From NCBI GenBank assembly GCA_026193755.1, contig JAPHUI010000350.1, forward strand, positions 1 to 5,522: a stretch of 5,522 nucleotides of DNA, read 5' to 3'. Positions 1 to 5,522 of the stretch are shown piece after piece. How positions within the stretch are numbered: position 1 is the first letter of the stretch; the number at the start of each line of letters is the position of its first letter. The notes under the pieces are model-generated. The model made no database searches. It was not told the DNA's origin and saw only the letters and a program-made list of their open reading frames with translations. The position numbers and the translations under genes are program-made. Source of the stretch: Ignavibacteriaceae bacterium (GTDB lineage: Bacteria > Bacteroidota > Ignavibacteria > Ignavibacteriales > Ignavibacteriaceae).

Positions 1-471
1 ATCATGTCCTAATCCCATTAATGCCGCAAGTGGCATACCATGTATATTCCCTGAAGGACTGGTTTTTTCAGTATTCATATCACTGTGCGCATCAATCCAG
101 ATAACACCGAGCTTGAGCTTTTTCTTTCTGCAAAAAGTTGATATACCGGAAATTGTTCCCAGTGCTATAGAATGATCTCCACCAATGCAAAGTGGGAAAC
201 CGCCGTTGTCTAAAACTTTTTCAACTTTCTCTGCCAGTTTCTTTGATGTTTTTATTATCTCATCAAGATATTTCAGCTTAGGATTTTTAATTTTTTGCTT
301 TTCCATTATTTCAATTTTGATATCGCCGGTATCCTCAACTTTATATCCAAGGTTCTCAAGCTTTTTCTGTAAGCCAGCAATTCTCAAAGCTGAAGGACCC
401 ATATCTACCCCTCGGCGATCAGCTCCAAGATCCATTGGGAATCCTATAATGACGACATTCTCTTTTGGCAT
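1..471 (-). CDS. rocF: Arginase (ureohydrolase family), N-terminal half, cut by window edge
   Basis: Arginase hydrolyses L-arginine to L-ornithine and urea in the cytoplasm with a binuclear manganese centre. Read on the minus strand, the 157 codons present have the arginase N-terminus (IIGFPMDLGADRRGVDMGPS, residues 8-27), in which the G-RRGVDMGPSALR stretch is typical of true arginases. They also carry two of the metal motifs: GGDH (97-100, ligand H100) and DAHSDMNT (127-134, ligands D127, H129, D131). The following SGNIHGMP stretch (140-147) is the arginase substrate loop and favours arginase over agmatinase. The family is usually about 300 residues, so roughly half is missing. That half includes the last two Asp metal ligands, so activity cannot be judged fully. 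The ATG at 471-469 starts just before the first beta strand; a nearby ATG at 479 is out of frame. Upstream there is only a weak purine patch (GAAAG). It is divergent from the operon to its right and has no evident functional link with it. Confidence 0.93.
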   Translation of the reverse strand, partial: MPKENVVIIGFPMDLGADRRGVDMGPSALRIAGLQKKLENLGYKVEDTGDIKIEIMEKQKIKNPKLKYLDEIIKTSKKLAEKVEKVLDNGGFPLCIGGDHSIALGTISGISTFCRKKKLKLGVIWIDAHSDMNTEKTSPSGNIHGMPLAALMGLGHD

Positions 472-506
472 GCTTTCATTTTTTTTATTTATTACAAGAA
501 AGTATG

Positions 507-535
507 TTCAAAATAATTATAAAGAAAGTTATAAT
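507..535 (+). promoter_or_regulatory. Candidate sigma70-like promoter for the SpoIID operon
   Basis: TTCAAA (507-512, 4 of 6 matches to TTGACA) lies 17 bp before a perfect TATAAT (530-535) on the plus strand. It would start transcription about 80 bp before the ATG at 624. DNA this AT-rich yields such matches by chance, and the presumed lineage often uses a different promoter consensus, so this is only a candidate. Confidence 0.22.
516..535. repeat. 7-bp inverted repeat in the divergent promoter region
   Basis: ATTATAA (516-522) and TTATAAT (529-535) are perfect inverted arms around a 6-bp centre. The right arm contains the plus-strand TATAAT; the left arm, read on the minus strand, is also TATAAT and sits about 45 bp before the arginase start. 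It could be an operator or two back-to-back -10 elements. No -35 match was found for the minus-strand copy at 15-18 bp spacing. The arms are purely A and T, so chance is a serious alternative. Confidence 0.25.
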
Positions 536-623
536 CTAAACCTCTCAACATCAAATAAAACTATTCATTATATTTTGTCCCGAATAATAATAAATTTAAT
601 TCAGAGTATTTATAATAATTGAC

Positions 624-1967
624 ATGTTACCCAGAGAAGAACCTTTTATAAATGTTGGTATTCTTACTGAAAAGAAAATAAGGTTTGAACTTTACGGAGA
701 TTTCAGTGTCTTTGGATTTAAAGATACATTTAGTGGTGTTTTTACGGCAGAATGTAAAGATGATACGATTTTATGTAAGAGCAGTAAACACAAACTGGAG
801 GTTATGAACGAAATTGAATTTATACCTTCCGAACCTGTTTCTGAATCTTTCCTTTTAAGAGATGTAATTATAGGGAACAAATTCCATTGGGAACGCAAGG
901 AAAAACAGAGATTCATTTATTCACTTCTTCTGAAAAGAGTAGGTGAAGAAATTATTGCTATTAACCGTATCCCGCTGGAAAGATATTTAACCAGTGTTAT
1001 CTCCTCGGAAATGAGTGCAAAAAGTTCCATTGAATTGCTGGAGGCGCAGACTGTGATTGCAAGAAGCTGGGTTCTGGCACAGATTTCCAGATCCACCGAA
1101 TTAAAAAAGAAAATGGAAATTCATGAAACTGCACTTGAGTTTAAGGATAAATTAATTAAATGGTATGATAGAGAAGAGCATAAATTCTTTGATGTTTGTG
1201 CAGACGATCATTGCCAAAGATTTCAGGGAGTAACTAAAATAATTTCAGAAGCATCATTTACTGCTGTGCAGCGAACAAATGGTATCGTTCTTCTTAGTGG
1301 AGGTAAAGTTTGTGATGCAAGATATTCAAAATGCTGTGGTGGAATAACAGAATCATTCGAGAATGTTTGGGAACCCGTGAAACATCCTTATTTAACTTCA
1401 ATTGTAGATTACAAATTTGAACCCGAAAATTATAAACTTGACTTTTCCGATGAGGAAAATTCAACTAGGTGGATACAGGGTAGTCCCACGGCATTTTGTA
1501 ATACTTCCGATGCTAAGATTCTTTCACATATACTTGTAGATTACGATAGAGAAACAAAAGACTTTTTCAGATGGAAGATTGAATATACACAGACTGAGTT
1601 AGCTGCAATTATCAAAGAGAAAAGTGGAATTGATTTTGGGAATATTGTTGATCTTGTTCCCATTGAACGGGGCGATTCGGCGAGACTGGTAAAAATTAAA
1701 ATTGTCGGTACAAATAAAACATTGACCATAGGAAAAGAATTAGAGATTAGAAGAGTGTTATCGAAAACCCATCTTTATAGTTCTGCATTTATTGTAAAAA
1801 AAGTTGGTAAAAATATTCCCGAAAAATTTATTTTATATGGCGCAGGCTGGGGGCATGGAGTTGGTCTTTGCCAGATTGGTGCTGCGGTTATGGCTGAGAA
1901 AGGTTATCATTTTGATGAGATTCTTTTGCATTACTTTAAAAATTCTGAATTGAAAAAAATCTACTGA
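624..1967 (+). CDS. SpoIID/LytB-domain protein without signal peptide (putative peptidoglycan lytic transglycosylase)
   Basis: SpoIID-family enzymes cleave peptidoglycan glycan strands, classically denuded strands during engulfment in spore formers; LytB-type relatives modulate amidases. The 447 residues carry the whole domain. It begins with the N-terminal strand FINVGIL (8-14). The core RIPLERYLTSVISSEM (115-130) follows, with E129 at the position of the catalytic Glu of SpoIID. Next come a CADDHCQ motif (192-198) resembling the Cys/His zinc cluster of clostridial SpoIID, then YSKCCGG (234-240), where the family often has Ser/Thr, and the C-terminal hallmark GAGWGHGVG (406-414) ending in CQIGA. 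Unusually there is no signal peptide or membrane helix. The frame is closed by TAA at 597-599, with no other start codon before the ATG at 624, so an annotation error cannot hide a leader. It is the first gene of the operon, 9 bp before the next. Family assignment is sure; substrate and location are not. A cytoplasmic glycan or muropeptide role is inference. Confidence 0.92.
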   Translation: MLPREEPFINVGILTEKKIRFELYGDFSVFGFKDTFSGVFTAECKDDTILCKSSKHKLEVMNEIEFIPSEPVSESFLLRDVIIGNKFHWERKEKQRFIYSLLLKRVGEEIIAINRIPLERYLTSVISSEMSAKSSIELLEAQTVIARSWVLAQISRSTELKKKMEIHETALEFKDKLIKWYDREEHKFFDVCADDHCQRFQGVTKIISEASFTAVQRTNGIVLLSGGKVCDARYSKCCGGITESFENVWEPVKHPYLTSIVDYKFEPENYKLDFSDEENSTRWIQGSPTAFCNTSDAKILSHILVDYDRETKDFFRWKIEYTQTELAAIIKEKSGIDFGNIVDLVPIERGDSARLVKIKIVGTNKTLTIGKELEIRRVLSKTHLYSSAFIVKKVGKNIPEKFILYGAGWGHGVGLCQIGAAVMAEKGYHFDEILLHYFKNSELKKIY

Positions 1968-1976
1968 TCATTTTTA

Positions 1977-3107
1977 ATGAAGATATTATATTCTTGTCTG
2001 TCAAAAAGCTGGGGTGGGATGGAAATGTTCACGCTTACTTCGATAAACCAGCTTTTAAAAAGGGAAATAAAAGTAGAACTAATTTGTTCAGCTGATTCCA
2101 GGATTCATATCGAAGCAAATAATATGGGAATTATGCTTCATCCGATTAAAGCCGGCAGCTATTTTCATCCTTTCAAAACCTTACGGCTTTCACTGCTTAT
2201 CCGGGAAAATGAATACTCAGTTGTTCACACACAAGCATCAAAAGATTTATGGTTGATTGTCCCCGCATTATTTTTAGCGAACAGTAAAATACCATTGTTT
2301 CTTACAAAACAGGTGGGATCATTCATTGAAAAAAAAGATTTTTTTCATAAATTTTTGTACCACCGTGTGACTAAGCTTTTTGCTATCAGTACTGTAATTA
2401 GAAAAAACCTTATTGAAACAACACCTGTAAAACCCGAGAAGATAGTAATTATGCCTAACGGAACAGACACAAACAAATTCGACCCTGATAATGTTAACCG
2501 GATGAAAATTCGAAACGAATATAATATCGGATCCGAAGAAATTGTATTAGGTATGTTGGGGCGTTTTACTCCAGGTAAAGGACACGAGGAATTTTTGTGG
2601 GCTGCAAAAGAATTAAATAAAGAATATAAAAATCTTCGCTTTATAATAGTTGGTGAACCTAGCAGGGGAGAAAGTGAATACTCGGATACAATAAAACAGC
2701 TTGCTAAAGAATATGAATTGAGAAATTTAATTTTCACCGGTTATAGAGAAGATATACCGGAAGTTCTTTTCGCAATGGATATTTTTGCGTTCCCTTCCCA
2801 TTCTGAAGCTTTTGGAATAGCTCTTGTTGAAGCAATGGCCATGAAGAAACCATCTGTGTGCTCAAATGCTGAAGGAGTACTTGATATTGCAGTTGATGGT
2901 GAAACATCCTTCTTGTTCGAAAATAAGAATGCTGAAGACTTGAAAGCTAAACTAAAACTATTAATAGATTCAAAAGAAACCCGATGTAAGTTTGGTGAAA
3001 ATGCCAGAAGAAGAGTGGTTGAAAACTTTGATATTGAAATTGTTACTGATAGAGTTATAAAGATTTATCAGGAAGAAATGAACAAAACGTCCCCGGTGAA
3101 TGGCTGA
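1977..3107 (+). CDS. GT4-family (GT-B fold) glycosyltransferase
   Basis: This enzyme transfers a sugar from a nucleotide-sugar donor, with retention of configuration, to an unknown acceptor; it probably acts at the inner face of the cytoplasmic membrane. The 376 residues match a full-length GT4 protein. The N-terminal Rossmann half starts [18 protein letters not shown] with the usual GG-E loop (13-16). The linker region has MPNGTD (159-164). The C-terminal donor domain has GRFTPGKGH (195-203, R196 and K201 being the usual phosphate-contacting pair), FTGYREDI (263-270) and [12 protein letters not shown] (276-287), with the E-x7-E pair E277/E285. There is no signal peptide or transmembrane helix; a basic, hydrophobic stretch near 65-76 could bind membrane peripherally. 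The style recalls lipopolysaccharide-core or capsule transferases, but donor and acceptor cannot be read from sequence. It starts 9 bp after the SpoIID gene without a Shine-Dalgarno sequence and overlaps the next gene by 8 bp, so it is probably translated in coupling with both. Confidence 0.92.
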   Translation: MKILYSCLSKSWGGMEMFTLTSINQLLKREIKVELICSADSRIHIEANNMGIMLHPIKAGSYFHPFKTLRLSLLIRENEYSVVHTQASKDLWLIVPALFLANSKIPLFLTKQVGSFIEKKDFFHKFLYHRVTKLFAISTVIRKNLIETTPVKPEKIVIMPNGTDTNKFDPDNVNRMKIRNEYNIGSEEIVLGMLGRFTPGKGHEEFLWAAKELNKEYKNLRFIIVGEPSRGESEYSDTIKQLAKEYELRNLIFTGYREDIPEVLFAMDIFAFPSHSEAFGIALVEAMAMKKPSVCSNAEGVLDIAVDGETSFLFENKNAEDLKAKLKLLIDSKETRCKFGENARRRVVENFDIEIVTDRVIKIYQEEMNKTSPVNG

Positions 3108-4587
3108 TAATAAAAAAATCACTGCCGTAATCTTTTCACATAATAATGAAATTACTAAACACATAATTTCAAGAATAAATAAAACCAACCTAAATTATAA
3201 CACAGTTGTTATTTCAGATGTTGGAGTTGGGGAAACAGATAATATCTCCTTTATTAAAACGGATTATCTTTTTAGCGGAAATACAATCAACAAGGTTGTA
3301 AATCAGGCTGAAACACCTTATTTATTGTTGATAAATGCCTGCTGTGATGTTGAACTATCTGCAGAATCAATTAAAACTCTTATTTCACAATCTGAAAAAA
3401 CAAACGCTGGCTGGGTGTATTCCGACTATTACGATAAAAAGAAAAATGAGTTGGAGCTGCACGCACTTATTGATTATCAAATCGGGAGCGTGAGAGATGA
3501 TTTTGATTTTGGTTACTGCTATCTGGTAAACGCAGATTTTGCCAGAGAGATTCTGCACGATTTCGTCTCTGTAAAAAATAATTTTCTTTATTCCGGTTTA
3601 TATGATTTAAGACTAGCTATTTCGCGAAAGTATTCTGTAATCAGAATTTCCGAACCAGTTTATTCTGTAATAAGTACTTACGAAACAGATGCTTCAAAAA
3701 AAATGTTTGAATATGTTGATCCCAAAAACTTTGAAGTGCAAATTGAAATGGAAAAAGTTGCAATAGAGCATTTAAAAAAGGTTGATGCATATCTTGATTC
3801 ATCTACAATGAAGTCAATAAATTTTAAAAATGATTTTAATATCGAATCTTCAATTATAATTCCGGTTAAGAACCGGGCAAACACAATTGAAGAAGCAATT
3901 AACTCAGCTTTAAAACAGAAGACAAAATTTAAATTCAATATAATTGTAGTTGATAATCACTCAACTGATGGTACTTCGACGATTGTTAAAAAGATTGCAC
4001 AAGCAAGTAAAAAAGTTATTCATATAATTCCCCCAAAAAATGATTTGGAGATAGGAAGATGCTGGAATGAAGCTATCTTTCATCCCAAATGTGGCAAATT
4101 TGTTGTTCAGCTGGATAGTGATGATTTGTACTCTGATGAAAATACTTTGCAAAAAATCATTGATAAATTTTATGAAGGGAATTGTGCAATGGTAATTGGA
4201 AGTTATAAACTAACTGATTACGATTTGAATGAAATCCCGCCAGGAATAGTTGATCATCGTGAGTGGACCGATGATAATGGTCATAATAATGCACTAAGAA
4301 TTAATGGACTTGGTGCACCACGCGCATTTTATACCCAAATCGCAAGAGAAACAAAATTTCCTAACGTAAGTTATGGAGAAGATTACGCAATGGGGCTGGC
4401 TGTATCGCGTCAATACAAAGTTGGGAGAATATTTGATCCAATTTATCTTTGCAGAAGATGGAAAGGGAACACAGACGCATCACTTTCGATAGAAAAGCAG
4501 AATGCCAATAATTATTACAAAGATTCTCTTCGGACAAAAGAAATAATTGCCCGCCAGGAACTGAATAAAAGTAAAGCGAAAAAATGA
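3100..4587 (+). CDS. Tandem GT2-type (GT-A fold) glycosyltransferase: degenerate first domain, intact second domain
   Basis: The protein has 495 residues and two GT-A-like halves. Residues about 5-205 resemble a GT2 domain: [10 protein letters not shown] start, [12 protein letters not shown] where the DxD would fall (76-86), GWVYSDYY (104-111), and [15 protein letters not shown] (134-148). They lack a DxD motif, so this half is probably non-catalytic. Residues about 250-465 form a canonical inverting GT2: [12 protein letters not shown] (251-262), [12 protein letters not shown] (281-292), QLDSDDLY (337-344, with D339-S340-D341 as the metal/nucleotide DxD) and SYGEDYA (424-430, E427/D428 as base region). 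[11 protein letters not shown] (450-460) follows. No membrane helices are seen, so it should act in the cytoplasm or peripherally at the membrane on an activated sugar; donor and acceptor are unknown. The C-terminus is Lys-rich. The ATG overlaps the preceding stop by 8 bp and its own TGA overlaps the next ATG by 4 bp. I recall a similar double-domain family in Bacteroides (memory, not searched). Confidence 0.9.
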   Translation: MADNKKITAVIFSHNNEITKHIISRINKTNLNYNTVVISDVGVGETDNISFIKTDYLFSGNTINKVVNQAETPYLLLINACCDVELSAESIKTLISQSEKTNAGWVYSDYYDKKKNELELHALIDYQIGSVRDDFDFGYCYLVNADFAREILHDFVSVKNNFLYSGLYDLRLAISRKYSVIRISEPVYSVISTYETDASKKMFEYVDPKNFEVQIEMEKVAIEHLKKVDAYLDSSTMKSINFKNDFNIESSIIIPVKNRANTIEEAINSALKQKTKFKFNIIVVDNHSTDGTSTIVKKIAQASKKVIHIIPPKNDLEIGRCWNEAIFHPKCGKFVVQLDSDDLYSDENTLQKIIDKFYEGNCAMVIGSYKLTDYDLNEIPPGIVDHREWTDDNGHNNALRINGLGAPRAFYTQIARETKFPNVSYGEDYAMGLAVSRQYKVGRIFDPIYLCRRWKGNTDASLSIEKQNANNYYKDSLRTKEIIARQELNKSKAKK

Positions 4588-5522
4588 GTTTGCCTGCTCA
4601 AAAAATATTGAATGATCCGTTTGTAAAAAATTTAATTGACCAGGATAATTATGTGGAAGCAGCAAAATATCTGTTTCATACTCAACTAAGTAATTGGGAA
4701 TTGCTAAGCAAAAACTATGAAGCGCTAGAAAATATTCAAACAAAATCATTCTGGTATGATGGTTTCAAAATAAATGTTCAATTCAATCCAGAAAGAATTA
4801 AATCAACTGCTGCAGAAGTTGATGAGAACTCTATAGCAAACAGAGATTGCTTCCTATGTGTTGATAATATTCCCGAAGAACAAAAAGGTATTATACTTCT
4901 CGATAAGTTCCTTCTGCTTTGTAATCCTTATCCGATATTTCCTCAGCATTTTACAATCAATTCGTTATTACATCAACCGCAGAGAATACAAGAATATTTT
5001 GACGATATGCTTCGATTGGCAAAACAACTCGCACCAAGCTATACAATAATTTATAATGGACCAGCTTGTGGTGCTTCTGCTCCGGATCATTTTCACTTCC
5101 AGGCAGGGACTAAATTATTTATGCCTATTGAAGATGATATTCAACAGCTTGCAAACGAATATGGGGTCGTAATTAATGAAAATGATAAAATGAAAATGTC
5201 TTTTATTGATGATGGAATAAGAAGAATGGTATTTATTGAATCTAATGAAAAATCGGAAATCAATAATATTTTTAAGAAAGTATTTAGTCTTTTTGAAAAT
5301 CTGGCTTCTAATTCCGTTGAACCAATGGTAAATATAATTTGCAACTACGAAATGGAAGTTGGCTGGAATGTAATAATCTTTCTTAGAGAAAAACATCGTC
5401 CGGACTATTTTTTGCGTAAAGATCCTGAAAAGATTTTAGTCAGCCCTGCTGCGATTGATTTAGGAGGGGTTTTGATAACACCGCGTGAAAGTGATTTTAA
5501 AAGGATGAATAAAGAATTAGTC
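4584..5522 (+). CDS. DUF4922 protein, HIT/GalT-like nucleotidyltransferase or phosphorylase, 3' end beyond window
   Basis: An open frame of 313 codons runs off the right edge. Two stretches identify DUF4922: [12 protein letters not shown] (114-125), and [19 protein letters not shown] (157-175). The latter holds an HxHxQ signature (H169, H171, Q173), the pattern used by galactose-1-phosphate uridylyltransferase, Ap4A phosphorylase and GDP-sugar phosphorylases, where the second His is the nucleophile (here H171). RDCFLC (87-92) supplies a CxxC that, with H122 and H169, could bind zinc as in GalT. A late [13 protein letters not shown] (303-315 if counted to the window end) is also typical. The likely chemistry is nucleotidyl transfer or phosphorolysis of a nucleotide-sugar or dinucleotide in the cytoplasm; the substrate is unknown. 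The start codon overlaps the previous stop (ATGA), fixing it as the fourth operon gene. By family memory most of the protein is present. No signal peptide or membrane segment is seen. Confidence 0.87.
   Translation, partial: MSLPAQKILNDPFVKNLIDQDNYVEAAKYLFHTQLSNWELLSKNYEALENIQTKSFWYDGFKINVQFNPERIKSTAAEVDENSIANRDCFLCVDNIPEEQKGIILLDKFLLLCNPYPIFPQHFTINSLLHQPQRIQEYFDDMLRLAKQLAPSYTIIYNGPACGASAPDHFHFQAGTKLFMPIEDDIQQLANEYGVVINENDKMKMSFIDDGIRRMVFIESNEKSEINNIFKKVFSLFENLASNSVEPMVNIICNYEMEVGWNVIIFLREKHRPDYFLRKDPEKILVSPAAIDLGGVLITPRESDFKRMNKELV

Larger units (their letters stand above)
472..623. promoter_or_regulatory. Divergent AT-rich intergenic region between arginase and the SpoIID operon
   Basis: These 152 bp separate two divergently transcribed genes, so promoters for both directions must lie here or inside the genes. 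The stretch is almost entirely A and T and contains no credible ORF and no RNA gene. I saw no clear Bacteroidetes-type promoter (TTG at -33 with TAnnTTTG at -7). The closest forward match is TATATTTTG at 569-577, which has one base too many in the spacer and no TTG at the right distance. No Shine-Dalgarno sequence precedes the ATG at 624 (the bases before it are TATAATAATTGAC). Confidence 0.6.

Noticed and set aside
569..577. TATATTTTG as a Bacteroidetes -7 promoter element
   Set aside because: The spacer inside the TAnnTTTG motif is one base too long and there is no TTG at the -33 distance.
185..622. Plus-strand open frame of 145 codons over the arginase start
   Set aside because: It lies antisense to the arginase, whose metal motifs make the minus strand clearly coding; its product is low-complexity Phe/Ser/Ile and matches nothing I recognise.
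2327..2347. Nine-base inverted repeat made of an A8 run and a T7 run (TGAAAAAAA / TTTTTTTCA), terminator-like or slippage-prone
   Set aside because: It sits inside the GT4 coding frame (residues FIEKKDFFH), has no GC stem and the reading frame is intact through it, so composition explains it.
4858..5049. Plus-strand frame of 63 codons with a hydrophobic start, resembling a small membrane protein
   Set aside because: It is an alternate frame inside the DUF4922 gene, over its conserved [12 protein letters not shown] region; no independent start signal or family resemblance.
5115..5396. Minus-strand frame of 93 codons opposite the last gene
   Set aside because: It lies antisense to the DUF4922 gene and is rich in Phe, Ile, Tyr and Asn, as expected for the shadow of an AT-rich gene.

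Overview
The window is AT-rich DNA, densely packed with genes. None of the starts has a convincing Shine-Dalgarno sequence. The protein families look like those of the Bacteroidota/Ignavibacteriota/Chlorobiota group (a Gram-negative, non-sporulating lineage). This placement rests on family resemblance and gene style, not on a marker gene. No rRNA, tRNA, CRISPR array, insertion sequence or other mobile element is visible.

Layout: the left end (1-471, minus strand) holds the N-terminal half of an arginase that runs off the window. A 152-bp AT-rich divergent intergenic region (472-623) follows and should carry the promoters for both directions. From 624 to the right edge there is one tightly packed plus-strand operon of four genes: (1) a SpoIID/LytB-domain protein with no signal peptide; (2) a GT4-type glycosyltransferase, 9 bp downstream; (3) a tandem GT2-type glycosyltransferase with a degenerate first domain and an intact second domain, overlapping gene 2 by 8 bp; (4) a DUF4922 protein with a GalT/Ap4A-phosphorylase-like HxHxQ nucleotidyltransferase signature, overlapping gene 3 by 4 bp (ATGA) and cut by the window end.

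How the genes may work together: the arginase is an independent metabolic gene (arginine to ornithine and urea). The four-gene operon combines a peptidoglycan-glycan-cleaving type of domain, two sugar transferases and a probable nucleotide-sugar or dinucleotide phosphorylase/transferase. From memory, unverified here, the same leaderless SpoIID, double-GT2 and DUF4922 families occur near each other in Bacteroides-type genomes. I know of no assigned pathway for them. The most interesting reading is a conserved, undescribed cell-envelope or muropeptide/glycan-handling module that acts at least partly in the cytoplasm. That pathway is inference; the families, motifs, gene spacing and missing leader are seen in the sequence.
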